NCBI RefSeq assembly: GCF_008369165.1
Contig: NZ_VOBA01000001.1
Location: forward strand, 1,357,630 to 1,421,629
Source of the DNA: Dietzia sp. ANT_WB102
GTDB lineage: Bacteria > Actinomycetota > Actinomycetes > Mycobacteriales > Mycobacteriaceae
Length of the DNA: 64,000 bases
Direction: 5' to 3'
Below, piece after piece: positions 18,229 through 27,179 of the stretch; the first letter of the stretch is position 1, and the number at the start of each line of letters is the position of its first letter. A program made the position numbers and the translations under genes. Under the pieces are notes generated by a model that had not been told where the DNA came from, made no database searches, and saw only the letters and a program-made list of their open reading frames with translations.

Positions 18229-19581
18229 CTACGTTAACGATCTGGTTTCAGGTATCGCAGTTACCGGCCGACGGCGTGCCCGAGTCGATAGCGGTTGAGA
18301 ACTAGTGCCCTGGGCTATTCTGCGGGGACGCGTGCCGATGTATGCGAGAACCATGAACGGAACGATCCCAAAGTTTAGTAGGTAGGTTGGGTCCCCTGCC
18401 CTCCACATTCCACAGACGACCGAAACGCCTGCAATGCCGATCATGCCGAGCGCGTCGACCTCGTAAAGGGAACGGATCCATGCACTTGCTGCCACGAAGA
18501 TAGCCGCCAAAATGATTGGTACCAAAATAGTACCAATCACGCCAAAGTTGTAATGGACAGAGCCCCAGAGGGACGGTGGAGCCGTGCCTCGATCGCTCCC
18601 GTAGGTCATTTCAAAAACTGCGTGTGAAAGATTTGACCCCTCAACGCCGGGAAGTAAGCCTTTCAGGGATTGGAGCCACTCAAGTCCGTGTTGTGTGGGG
18701 AAGCTGTGCGTGTAATGAAAAGCATTTATTCCAGAGAACTGATTATCTACAAGAACGCGCTGCTGCAACTGGTCTGCCAAAGCGCCAACAGCTTGCAAGG
18801 GGGACTGGTTTTGACTTATGTCTGTCCGACCGTTCGCCAAAGTTGCGACGAACAAAAGCGGAACGAATGCTGTAAAGAATGCAGCGACGTACCGTAGGGC
18901 GCGACGGCCGAAAGAGTTGAAGAGGTATGCGATTACCATCAGGGCGGCCAAAATCGAGGCCCCTCGCTGACCGGTTCCGAGGAGCATGAGCGCCGCAAAA
19001 GCAGCGGCTACCGGCCCAGCTACGTACCTTAGGGGAGACTTACTCTGAATGAGCCAATGGACAAGAACGATGGTTAGCGCTGGCAGAAGAGCATTCTTGA
19101 ATTGGTTAACGTACCCCGGAAAGAGATATCGCGATCCGCTATAGGACTCGATCCTGAGCGTGGCGACGTCTACGTCTGCGCCGGAGAGAAATGATTCCAA
19201 ACTGACCAGTAGGGTGTTGTACCCGATCGCTTGAAAATACGCAACCGACACTAGGGCAGACAGGGTGAACCAAAAGTAAAATGTCAACCGCGGAGCGGAG
19301 ACGGCCCGGACGTTCACCTTTGGTCGTGACCAAATCCGTCTGGGGATGAGGGTGCCGAAAGCTAAGCTGGCCGTGACATAGCAAGCAAAAGCGGCGGTGA
19401 CGAGATAGGTGTACTGCACCTCCGTCGGATTATCTGGATTGACAAGAAGTGCAGTTCCAACCACCATGGTCAATTGTAGTGGTACAAAGATACTGTCCGG
19501 CGTCCACATGCCAAGTTTGCGGCTGTTTATTACATAATGGGCGATTGTCAGAGCTGCCGAAAATGTGATGATGAGCAGCAC
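18229..19581 (-). CDS. Wzy-type polysaccharide polymerase (O-antigen polymerase-like)
   Basis: 450-aa polytopic membrane protein with about 10-12 hydrophobic segments and a long extracytoplasmic region (about 265-345, containing NQFSGINAFHYTHSFPTQHG). This layout is typical of Wzy polymerases, which join flipped repeat units at the outer membrane face. Sequence is otherwise divergent, as expected for this class. AT-richer than the core biosynthetic genes. It is on the opposite strand to the flippase and is separated from it by the nested transposon. Confidence 0.72.
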   Translation of the reverse strand: MLLIITFSAALTIAHYVINSRKLGMWTPDSIFVPLQLTMVVGTALLVNPDNPTEVQYTYLVTAAFACYVTASLAFGTLIPRRIWSRPKVNVRAVSAPRLTFYFWFTLSALVSVAYFQAIGYNTLLVSLESFLSGADVDVATLRIESYSGSRYLFPGYVNQFKNALLPALTIVLVHWLIQSKSPLRYVAGPVAAAFAALMLLGTGQRGASILAALMVIAYLFNSFGRRALRYVAAFFTAFVPLLFVATLANGRTDISQNQSPLQAVGALADQLQQRVLVDNQFSGINAFHYTHSFPTQHGLEWLQSLKGLLPGVEGSNLSHAVFEMTYGSDRGTAPPSLWGSVHYNFGVIGTILVPIILAAIFVAASAWIRSLYEVDALGMIGIAGVSVVCGMWRAGDPTYLLNFGIVPFMVLAYIGTRPRRIAQGTSSQPLSTRARRRPVTAIPETRSLT

Positions 19582-19917
19582 TTTACAGCCTCCGTTGCGT
19601 TGCCGTGACGCCCTATGCTGTCTTATTATAGTGTATGATAATGACTATCGCGACTCCGGCGCGCCCTTCGGAGCTCTTCACGGCCTGTTCGGCGGGGGGG
19701 AATAATTTTACCAATTTGGGCAAGCTGCTCGAGTGGTGAAGCCGGAACCATTGACCCTGATGGCGGCGCCTCGACTGAAGTTTGACTCATAAGTGCCTTT
19801 TGCCCTCGGTGCTTTGGCGTGTATGGACGATTGGTACAATCGAATGCTTGTATGTGTGCCCGGATTTTATAGCCAAATTTCCGCGAATAACGACCATCTC
19901 GCTGTACCCTTCTTTAT
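19582..19917. promoter_or_regulatory. AT-rich divergent promoter region
   Basis: 336 bp between two divergent genes (polymerase and acyltransferase). It contains the most AT-rich stretch nearby (TTATTATAGTGTATGATAAT at about 19623-19642), with several sigma-70-like -10 candidates. No gene seen. Exact promoter elements cannot be assigned. Confidence 0.4.
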
Positions 19918-20499
19918 ATGAGCCTTTATGTGAGCGGAGCATGGATGAAGATTAAGAAGATGGTTTTCTTCCCGATCCTAGCCGTGGTGGGAAAGTTGCG
20001 TCCACGACTCGGGACACGGCTCGCGATCTGGTTCTATCGAATGGCGGGGATGAACTTTGTCGGCACGCCGACCTTTGTCTCGACAGACGTATGGTTCGAT
20101 GGGAGCCAAAACTACAAACTCATAACTTTGCATGAGGGCTGCAATATTAGCAGCGGGGTAAGGGTATTGACTCACGACTGGTCGCCCTACTGTACCCTTC
20201 GCGCCCTAGGGCGTTCTGAAAAGTCTGCGGTGGGTCGTCTTCTTCCAGTGGAGGTCGGTCCTCATGCTTTCATTGGTATGGGCGCAATTCTTATGCCGGG
20301 TGCGAAGGTGGGCAGAGGCGCTATCGTGGGTGCCGGCGCAGTGGTGCGCGGGAACATCCCCGATTTCTCGGTCGTGATCGGCAACCCAGCTAAAATAATC
20401 GGAGATTCTCGAGACTACGTAAGTCGCAAATTTCCGAAGGAATGGTCAGAATTACCTAGCGATTCCCAGATTAAAGAAGTTGGGCAGATGCTGCTCTAA
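19918..20499 (+). CDS. Hexapeptide-repeat acyltransferase (LbH family, maltose/galactoside O-acetyltransferase-like)
   Basis: 193 aa. A hydrophobic N-terminus (VFFPILAVVG) precedes left-handed beta-helix repeats: ITLHEGCNISSGVRVLTHDW, VGPHAFIGMGAILMPG, AKVGRGAIVGAGAVVRGNIP. The pattern ends with FSVVIGNPAKIIG, the standard C-terminal signature of sugar O-acetyltransferases. Probably O-acetylates a sugar of the repeat unit using acetyl-CoA. Only gene on this strand between polymerase and glycosyltransferase. Confidence 0.8.
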   Translation: MSLYVSGAWMKIKKMVFFPILAVVGKLRPRLGTRLAIWFYRMAGMNFVGTPTFVSTDVWFDGSQNYKLITLHEGCNISSGVRVLTHDWSPYCTLRALGRSEKSAVGRLLPVEVGPHAFIGMGAILMPGAKVGRGAIVGAGAVVRGNIPDFSVVIGNPAKIIGDSRDYVSRKFPKEWSELPSDSQIKEVGQMLL

Positions 20500-20583
20500 G
20501 GACTTGCGCAACCGGTTTAGATATTGAGCGCGTCCGGCGACTCGCTTAGCGATCTTGAACAGGCGGCTGAGGGTCTTGTAGCA

Positions 20584-21486
20584 TTATCTTCCCCGCCATC
20601 CGGAGAGTAGGGTGTAGTATCTCGAGCGGATTGAATAGAGCCTAGCGTTTGCCATTGACAAGTAGGCTAATCTTTCCACAATTGATGCTGAGGGGTAGAA
20701 GAGGATTGAGAGAAGTGCACTTCTCCTTCTGAGGAACTCCAAGTCGCGCTGTGTCACCAGGTCTTTACGTGCCTGCGCGTCAAACGTGATTTGGGAGGAA
20801 TTTAGCAACTCTTCCCATGCTCGGTGTCTTGCGCTCATGGCTGCGCTCATCTCTGCGAAGGATTGCCTCCTGGGGTTTGAGTTATTTTCGTGTATGCGGT
20901 ATTCGAGTCCGGGCACCGGTATATCGGCAATGTGCTCAGATAAAGATTCAACGGCACGGGTCAGCCACAAGTCTTCCGAGACCAGTGTCTCAGGTATGGG
21001 AAATGCCACAGACGCCGCGTATCGATTCATCGCGATGGTGCCACCTGAGTGGGCTGCGCTTTTGCCCCTGGGAAGGATTTGGCCGTCGAGTTTAGGTTCC
21101 TCGGACATGGTCTTAAGTTTGCAGAATGTAGCAGCTGCCTTATCGGGGTGGGTTAGTGACCATTTCTCAAGTGGATGTATGCGCATCGCTAGGGAATCCG
21201 GCGGCAGAGTGTCGTCTCCAGCCAAGAGTATAATTACGTCGCCGGCCGAGTAGCGCATCGCGAGGTTGAAGGCGGCGACTTTCCCAATTTTCTTCCCGTC
21301 GCCGACTAGTTGGATTCGACTGTCGGCTTTTGCGTTTTGAAGAATTAGGTTTTCTGTCTCGTCAGTCGAGCCGTCGGATACGAAGAGTATTTCCCAATCT
21401 TGGTGCGTCTGCGCTAGTACGCTGTCGATCATCGCTTGGATGTATTGGGCTTCGTTGTGAACGGCAGAAAGGATCGAGACCTTCAC
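20584..21486 (-). CDS. Family 2 glycosyltransferase
   Basis: GT-A fold transferase (300 aa) that adds a sugar from a nucleotide donor to the lipid-linked repeat unit. VSILSAVHNEAQYIQAMIDS at the N-terminus, FVSDGSTDET, and the metal-binding region VIILLAGDDTLP in place of a DxD. The GTG at 21486 overlaps the stop of the 2-epimerase gene (GTGA), as at the preceding junctions in this operon. An ATG at 21504 would add six residues. Last gene of the capEFG-containing minus-strand operon. Confidence 0.85.
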   Translation of the reverse strand: MKVSILSAVHNEAQYIQAMIDSVLAQTHQDWEILFVSDGSTDETENLILQNAKADSRIQLVGDGKKIGKVAAFNLAMRYSAGDVIILLAGDDTLPPDSLAMRIHPLEKWSLTHPDKAAATFCKLKTMSEEPKLDGQILPRGKSAAHSGGTIAMNRYAASVAFPIPETLVSEDLWLTRAVESLSEHIADIPVPGLEYRIHENNSNPRRQSFAEMSAAMSARHRAWEELLNSSQITFDAQARKDLVTQRDLEFLRRRSALLSILFYPSASIVERLAYLSMANARLYSIRSRYYTLLSGWRGR

Positions 21487-22616
21487 TTTCTGATTCCCTC
21501 CCATTGGTAGTAGCGATTAGCTGTCGAAAGAATGAAGTTCACTGCGCGTTCGCTAGAGTTATTTATAAGGTAATCATCGGGAGTCGATTGGGCTACACCA
21601 TCCCTGGATCGAACGGTGTCCATTGCAACCTGAATGGCGGTCACTACATCTGCGGCGTTAAGTCCAGTCATGATGATTCCACCGGTGTCCAGCGCTTCTG
21701 GACGTTCGATGGAATCTCGCAGAGTAATAGCAGGGAACCCAAGTATCAAAGATTCCTCCGCGATAGTTCCCGAATCAGACAAGCAACACGCCGACGAAAG
21801 TTGAAGCTTGTTATAGTCGTGGAAGCCGAGGGGTTCCGAGAACGTTATCCCCTCGGGTTGTGTCCAGTTCGGAAGTGCTTCCAGTCGTTTGCGCGTTCTA
21901 GGGTGGGTGGAAACGAACACGGGCATCCCGAAGTGCGTGCGCACGGCGGTGAGGCAGCCGAGGAGCATGCGTAGGCGATCGGGGGAGTCTACGTTCTCCT
22001 CACGGTGAGCTGATACAAGGAAGTAGCCTTTCTCGCTCAGTCCCTTACTAGAAAGGACGGTTGAAGCATCGATCTGTTCGCGGTAAGCGTCGAGGACCTC
22101 TCGCATTGGTGATCCGGTTTTTATGATCTTACGCGGATGGAGTCCTTCAGCGAGAAGATTGCGGCGCGCGTGCTCGGTGTAAACTAGGTTGAAGTCCGAA
22201 ACATGGTCGACCATGCGGCGGTTGGTTTCCTCCGGCACATTTAGGTCGAAGCAGCGGTTGCCAGCTTCCATGTGATAAGTCGGGATCTTCATTCGTCGGG
22301 CCATGAGGGCCGCGATACAGGAGTTCGTGTCACCAAGAACTAGGACAGCGTCGGGCCGTTCTTCCTGGAGTGCCTTCTCGACCGCGATGAGGGTTCCGCC
22401 CAGGACTGCACCAAGGCTCGAGGTGTCTACTCCGAGCATGTGGTCTGGTTCACGAATCCCGAGGTCATCAAAGAAGACTTGATTGAGTGTGTAGTCGTAG
22501 TTTTGTCCAGTGTGGACCAAGACGTGGTCGATGCCGGCGGTCGCATCGAGTCTGTGAATAACCCTAGCTAGACGGATGAGTTCGGGTCGGGTCCCAACAA
22601 CGGTCATGACCTTCAC
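21483..22616 (-). CDS. capG: UDP-HexNAc C2-epimerase (CapG/WbjD/FnlC type)
   Basis: Non-hydrolysing UDP-GlcNAc 2-epimerase family (377 aa). In a capE-capF-capG set the enzyme converts UDP-2-acetamido-2,6-dideoxy-L-talose to UDP-N-acetyl-L-fucosamine. Motifs: TVVGTRPELIRLA, VLVHTGQNYD, VLGDTNSCIAA, YHMEAGNRCFD, LVSAHREENVD, LSDSGTIAEES. The GTG at 22616 overlaps the capF TGA, so translation is coupled. A longer frame to 22697 would overlap capF and is rejected. Confidence 0.88.
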   Translation of the reverse strand: MKVMTVVGTRPELIRLARVIHRLDATAGIDHVLVHTGQNYDYTLNQVFFDDLGIREPDHMLGVDTSSLGAVLGGTLIAVEKALQEERPDAVLVLGDTNSCIAALMARRMKIPTYHMEAGNRCFDLNVPEETNRRMVDHVSDFNLVYTEHARRNLLAEGLHPRKIIKTGSPMREVLDAYREQIDASTVLSSKGLSEKGYFLVSAHREENVDSPDRLRMLLGCLTAVRTHFGMPVFVSTHPRTRKRLEALPNWTQPEGITFSEPLGFHDYNKLQLSSACCLSDSGTIAEESLILGFPAITLRDSIERPEALDTGGIIMTGLNAADVVTAIQVAMDTVRSRDGVAQSTPDDYLINNSSERAVNFILSTANRYYQWEGIRK

Positions 22617-23731
22617 TGTGAGAACTCCTCGGCTGCGGGGTGGACTGGCTCGGCAAACGTGTCGGGGGCGCCAGGTCTGAACAACTCGTGACTCCAAAAC
22701 TGAGTGAGAAGGACTCCCTGTCCGGTGTTAGTGATGTTGTGAACCCATCCCACCGGCATGTCGATCGCTACGGGGCGATCGCCACTAACGTCGAAATTTA
22801 AGACGTCGTTGTGGAACATCTTTCGGAGGCTGATTCGGGCGTCGCCCTGGATTACAGCGAAGCGCTCAATCTTCTTCAGGTGGTAATGCTCGCCGCGAGT
22901 GACGCCCGGGACCGTCGTACTGAAGGATGACTGTCCTTCGCCTCCGCGGCACCGGACTGTCTCGACGAACGATCCCCGGGAGTCGGAATGAGGCACGAGG
23001 TTAATGGGGTAGCGCTGAGGAAACAAACTTGCTCGATAGCTGTTGAAGAGATCAACCCGAAACTTGGAACTGAGATCGGGGATCTCGCCTATCGGGTAGT
23101 ACGAATGGTGAAACTCCTGAATGAGCCGCCACACGTCTGCCACGCCAGTCTGCACTCCGGTGGGACGAAGACGGTCTCTATCGGAGTCAAGGGCGTCGAT
23201 GAGAACTTGGGCAGCGTCTTGGGCGTGCAGTAGCTCCACTGAGTTGTCGTTGATCTCCGGGGTGTAGCCATCGATAGTTGCTTCGACAAACGTTGCTACA
23301 AACGAATTGTACCTCGGAAGACTATGTTCACCGAAGAGGTTCGGCAAACAAACGTCGACAAAGGTCCCGCCAGTGGTTGTGGTTGCTGCAGCGATAGCGC
23401 GTTGAGCTTTGCGTTTGCCGCGGCCGTATGCGTTGTCTCTTTCGACTTGGATGGTTCCCGACATGACGACTCGCAGCGGACGACTCGCAGCGGAAATGGC
23501 GCGCGCCACATCAGTCCCAAGATCGACATTTCCATTCTCGACCTCGTCATCAGTGGCAGCTCGGTTTACTCCAGCAAGGTGGATGAGAGAGTCAGCCTCG
23601 GCGATGAGGTGTGGGAGTTCGGTCCAGTTTTCTCGAGTAACAGGGATTACCTCGTGCTCAGTGAGTGCAGCGAGGCGCAGTCGAGTGTGCCAGCCCAGGA
23701 AGCCCTGAGCGCCAGTGAGGACGATCTTCAT
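22613..23731 (-). CDS. capF: Bifunctional NAD(P)-dependent reductase with C-terminal cupin (CapF/WbjC/FnlB type)
   Basis: 372 aa. The N-terminal SDR domain (LTGAQGFLGWHTRL, residues about 4-17) reduces the 4-keto intermediate. The C-terminal cupin (GEHYHLKKIERFAVIQG, then MPVGWVHNITNTG and LTQFWSHELF) performs a C3 epimerisation step in characterised CapF. Ends in EEFSQ at the GTGA junction with capG and overlaps capE by 4 bases, forming a tight capE-capF-capG unit for UDP-L-FucNAc. Confidence 0.88.
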   Translation of the reverse strand: MKIVLTGAQGFLGWHTRLRLAALTEHEVIPVTRENWTELPHLIAEADSLIHLAGVNRAATDDEVENGNVDLGTDVARAISAASRPLRVVMSGTIQVERDNAYGRGKRKAQRAIAAATTTTGGTFVDVCLPNLFGEHSLPRYNSFVATFVEATIDGYTPEINDNSVELLHAQDAAQVLIDALDSDRDRLRPTGVQTGVADVWRLIQEFHHSYYPIGEIPDLSSKFRVDLFNSYRASLFPQRYPINLVPHSDSRGSFVETVRCRGGEGQSSFSTTVPGVTRGEHYHLKKIERFAVIQGDARISLRKMFHNDVLNFDVSGDRPVAIDMPVGWVHNITNTGQGVLLTQFWSHELFRPGAPDTFAEPVHPAAEEFSQ

Positions 23732-24759
23732 CGGGCAATCTCCGCCAGGGCTCGCTGCATCTCAGGTAGTTCCGCGATGAGCTGGGCCGTCTGGTCAACG
23801 CTCATCTGTTCGGTGTTATTGGAGTCGAAGTCCTCAGCGTGCTTGACTTCAGAATCCCCCTCGTCGACGAACACCGAGTATTGGAGAGATCGGGCGTCGA
23901 GCGGCACCTTGAAGTAGTCCCCCTGATCAGAGGCCTTTGCCATCTCTTCACGGGAGAGGAGGGTCTCGTACATCTTCTCACCGTGTCGGATACCGATTCG
24001 AGCGATATTTGGGTTGTCGATGCCCATAACCTTGGCGGTGGCTCGGGCGAGTGTGTCGACAGTGCAGGCGGGTGCCTTTTTCACAAAGAGGTCGCCAGGC
24101 TCAGCGTTGAAGAATGCATGTTCGACCAAGTCCACTGACTCTTGCAAGCTCATGAGGAAGCGGGTCATGGATCCCTCGGTGAGAGTAAGGGGCTTGCCCT
24201 CGCGGATCTGCCGAACGAAGAGCGGTATAACAGACCCGCGCGAGTACATCACGTTGCCGTAGCGAGTCACGGACACGGTGGTTCGAGAGTCGGGGTTGTT
24301 TCGCGCGAACGCTTGGGCCATCTTCTCCATTAGTGCTTTCGACATGCCCATGGCGTTGACCGGGTATACCGCCTTGTCCGTCGACAGGCACACCACAGAC
24401 TTCACGCACAGCTTGTGGGCCGCCGCGATGACATTCCGGCTTCCGTCCACATTGGTCTTCACGGCCTGATCAGGAAAGAACTCGCAGGAGGGGACCTGCT
24501 TGAGTGCGGCGGCGTGGAAGACGTAGTCAGTGCCGACAAGAGCGTTCTCAACGCTCTCTCTGTCACGAACGTCGCCGACGAAGAACTTGAGGCGGGGTTC
24601 GTCCATTCGCGACCGCATGTCGTCCTGCTTGGCTTCGTCGCGGCTGAAGACATGGATTCTTGCCACGCCTTGGTCGAGGAGGTGCCGGGCCATAGTTGAC
24701 CCGAACGAGCCGGTACCTCCGGTGATCGCGATGGTTGCACCGGACAAGCGAGGTGACAC
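23728..24759 (-). CDS. capE: UDP-GlcNAc 4,6-dehydratase/5-epimerase (CapE/WbjB/FnlA type)
   Basis: First enzyme of UDP-L-FucNAc synthesis, cytosolic SDR of 343 aa from GTG 24759. Motifs: TIAITGGTGSFGSTMARHLL at the N-terminus, HAAALKQVPSCEFFP, CLSTDKAVYPVNAMGMSK (catalytic region with Met in place of the SDR Tyr), and TEGSMTRFLMSLQES. AGGAG lies 9 nt upstream of the chosen start. An in-frame ATG at 24858 would add 33 residues that do not match the family. Confidence 0.88.
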   Translation of the reverse strand: MSPRLSGATIAITGGTGSFGSTMARHLLDQGVARIHVFSRDEAKQDDMRSRMDEPRLKFFVGDVRDRESVENALVGTDYVFHAAALKQVPSCEFFPDQAVKTNVDGSRNVIAAAHKLCVKSVVCLSTDKAVYPVNAMGMSKALMEKMAQAFARNNPDSRTTVSVTRYGNVMYSRGSVIPLFVRQIREGKPLTLTEGSMTRFLMSLQESVDLVEHAFFNAEPGDLFVKKAPACTVDTLARATAKVMGIDNPNIARIGIRHGEKMYETLLSREEMAKASDQGDYFKVPLDARSLQYSVFVDEGDSEVKHAEDFDSNNTEQMSVDQTAQLIAELPEMQRALAEIAR

Positions 24760-24860
24760 TGAATAGACTCCTGAGCAGGTTGGTCGGCTGTCGATCGACT
24801 TGTATGAGTCTAAAGTGTTGACGGTTCGAGAGGAGGGCCGCGTCTGAATCTCAACCAAGT

Positions 24861-24875
24861 GGGGGTACTACCCCC
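24861..24875. promoter_or_regulatory. 15-bp perfect palindrome in divergent promoter region
   Basis: GGGGGTA-C-TACCCCC lies between the divergently transcribed capE operon and the initiating-transferase operon. It is flanked by CAAG/CTTG that extend the symmetry. Position suggests an operator controlling both operons, or a terminator/antiterminator stem. Regulator unknown. Confidence 0.45.
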
Positions 24876-24936
24876 TTGAAGCGGATAAAGTTGGCGCCGC
24901 TGCCTGCCGCACTGCTACTTGTGAGAACCTTTTGCC

Positions 24937-25932
24937 ATGAAGACCCGTAGTCTCGACATGCTCATGGTCTCCGCGCTATCCACCGCTGTGGTGGCGCCCC
25001 GGGTGAGGTCGTGGCTTCGTCGCCGCCAGAGTCTTGACCACCCTAATGGCCGGTCGTCCCACACTGTCCCAACGCCGCGTGGCGGTGGTTTGGCGTGTGC
25101 GGCGGGTGCGCTCGCAGGCTCGCTGGCAGGGCGTCGATTCGGGAACGGACCGTCTGCAGAATGGATTGGCGCCAGCGCCGCGCTGGGGGCGGTGGGGCGG
25201 CTAGACGATATGGTGGGCTTGGGGCCTTTGCCTCGGTTAGGCGCTCAGGCCGTCGCCGGCGTGTTGGTCGGCGCAAGGGCGGGCGGTCTGGCAGGAGCAG
25301 CGTTTGGGATCGTTGCGCTTCCAGCAATCATCAATGCGTTCAATTTTATGGACGGCATTAACGGGATTTCCGGCGGGACAGCCGCCGCATGGGGGTTGTC
25401 AGTCGCCACTCACCCGACGCTATCGCCGCAGCTCCGAGCTCAGGGAGCTCTCTCGGCAGGAATGGGCCTAGGTTTTCTTCCGTACAACGTCCCGAAGGCG
25501 TCCATGTTCCTGGGGGATGTGGGTAGCTACCTGCTCGGATCTGGTATCGCGGTGACGGTGGTGGGGGGCTCGTTCCGGGAGATGAAGCCCGATCCACGGG
25601 GCGCCCTCAGCGTGCTTGCTCCTCTCGCTCTGTACCTCGCGGACACCGGAAGCACCATCCTCCGTCGAGCGCTTCGGGGCGAGTCAGTGACCGAGGCTCA
25701 CCGTGAGCATGCCTATCAACAACTTGTGCATGAGACTGGGTGGCCGCACTGGGTGGTTTCTGGTTTCGTGGCTGGCGTCTCCGTAGCCTGTGGTATGGCT
25801 GGGCGATCAAGTTACAGCGCTGCCGCAATTGCGCCTATCGTGGCGGGCTATCTCGCTGCGCCCGGGCTTCTGAAACGTTTCGGATCCTTAGAGCCTGAAT
25901 CAGCGCAGTCGTCGGTCGGAGGTCGCGCATGA
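24937..25932 (+). CDS. Polyprenyl-phosphate HexNAc-1-phosphate transferase (WecA/WbpL/MraY superfamily)
   Basis: 331-aa polytopic membrane enzyme that starts the repeat unit by moving a HexNAc-1-phosphate onto undecaprenyl phosphate. Conserved loops: RSSHTVPTPRGGG, GRLDDMVGL (second aspartate pair), INAFNFMDGINGISGG, MFLGDVGSYLLG and the C-terminal cytoplasmic REHAYQQL motif. It lacks a DDxxD motif in its most common form. Followed by a WbuB-like transferase and a reductase, as in loci that initiate with QuiNAc or FucNAc. Confidence 0.85.
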   Translation: MKTRSLDMLMVSALSTAVVAPRVRSWLRRRQSLDHPNGRSSHTVPTPRGGGLACAAGALAGSLAGRRFGNGPSAEWIGASAALGAVGRLDDMVGLGPLPRLGAQAVAGVLVGARAGGLAGAAFGIVALPAIINAFNFMDGINGISGGTAAAWGLSVATHPTLSPQLRAQGALSAGMGLGFLPYNVPKASMFLGDVGSYLLGSGIAVTVVGGSFREMKPDPRGALSVLAPLALYLADTGSTILRRALRGESVTEAHREHAYQQLVHETGWPHWVVSGFVAGVSVACGMAGRSSYSAAAIAPIVAGYLAAPGLLKRFGSLEPESAQSSVGGRA

Positions 25933-27179
25933 AGATCGGATACGTCACGCAGTGGTTCGATCCCGAGACTGGCTCGGCCGCCACCCCGGGAATCATTGCT
26001 CGTGCGCTTAATGCTCGTGGGCACGACGTCGAGGTTCTGACTGGCCTCCCGAATTATCCGGAAGGGCGTCTGTATGACGGGTACGGGTTAGTGCCGTATC
26101 AGCGTGAGGAACGCGACGGTATGACGGTGCACCGGTCGCCCCTCATTCCGACTCACGAGTCGAGGGCAATTTCGAGAATTCTCAACTATTCCAGCTTCGC
26201 TGCAGGAGCGACGGCGGTGGGTGCACGAGTTCTTCGCCACGCCGACGTCGTGCTGGTGCACTCCACTCCTGCCACCGTCGCCGTACCTGCACTTGCAGCA
26301 AAGGCCCTATATGGGGTGCCGTTCGTTCCCATGATCCAAGATCTCTGGCCAGACACCGTCACTTCCAGTGGCTTCCTCGCCGACAGTTCCACCTCTGGTG
26401 TTGAGCGGACTCTACATCGGTTCTGCGACACTGTGTATCGGCAGGCGGCGCGCATCGCTGTCATTTCGCCAGGTATGTCCGATTCAATTCAAAGGCGAGG
26501 TATACCGCCAGAGAAGATTACTTTCACGCCCAACTGGGTGGACGAGACAACCTTCTATCCGGAGTCGAAGGACGACGAACTTCGGCGCTCCTTCGGCCTC
26601 ACCCGAGATTTCGTCGTGATGTACGCGGGCAACTTCGGCGAGTTTCAGGCACTTGACCTTGTGTTGGCTGCGGCCGAGCGCCTGCGGACACGGTCGGACA
26701 TTCAGTTCGCCCTTGTGGGAGGCGGAGTGATGGAGCAGGCTCTCAAGCGAATCAGCGCCGAGAAGCAGCTCGACAACGTCGTTTTTGTCCCATCGCAACC
26801 GTTTTCGGCGATGACGAAGGTGCTCGCACTGGGGGATCTGCACCTCGTATCATTGCAGGATCTGCCGCTGTTCCGCATTACGTTGCCGAGTAAGTTGCAG
26901 GCGACACTGGCGGCGGGCAGGCCGTTGGTCGGCACCGTTCGCGGGGACGCCGCCACTGTCATCGAGGATTCCGGGGCCGGACTTACTTCTACTCCCGAGG
27001 ACCCAGACGATCTCGCTAGAGCTGTGGCTCAGATGGCCGACGATCCGGAAGGGACGGCGGCAATGGGGCGGGCCGGTCGCGAATATTATGAGCGAGTCTT
27101 CTCCGAAGACTCGTCGGCAGGACGCCTTGTGTCGGTGTTGGAAATGGCTGCCAGCGAACGAAAGCGAGGGCGTCGATGA
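25929..27179 (+). CDS. Family 4 glycosyltransferase (WbuB-like)
   Basis: 416-aa GT-B transferase. N-terminal KIGYVTQWFDPETGSAATP, central PMIQDLWPDTVTSSG (typical of WbuB/L-FucNAc transferases), and the donor domain with MYAGNFGEFQALDLVL, VVFVPSQPF and the LPSKLQATLAAGRPLVGTV segment holding an E/D-like donor site. Since UDP-L-FucNAc genes lie next door and WbuB family members transfer FucNAc, that donor is likely. Overlaps neighbours by 4 bases on each side. Confidence 0.82.
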   Translation: MKIGYVTQWFDPETGSAATPGIIARALNARGHDVEVLTGLPNYPEGRLYDGYGLVPYQREERDGMTVHRSPLIPTHESRAISRILNYSSFAAGATAVGARVLRHADVVLVHSTPATVAVPALAAKALYGVPFVPMIQDLWPDTVTSSGFLADSSTSGVERTLHRFCDTVYRQAARIAVISPGMSDSIQRRGIPPEKITFTPNWVDETTFYPESKDDELRRSFGLTRDFVVMYAGNFGEFQALDLVLAAAERLRTRSDIQFALVGGGVMEQALKRISAEKQLDNVVFVPSQPFSAMTKVLALGDLHLVSLQDLPLFRITLPSKLQATLAAGRPLVGTVRGDAATVIEDSGAGLTSTPEDPDDLARAVAQMADDPEGTAAMGRAGREYYERVFSEDSSAGRLVSVLEMAASERKRGRR

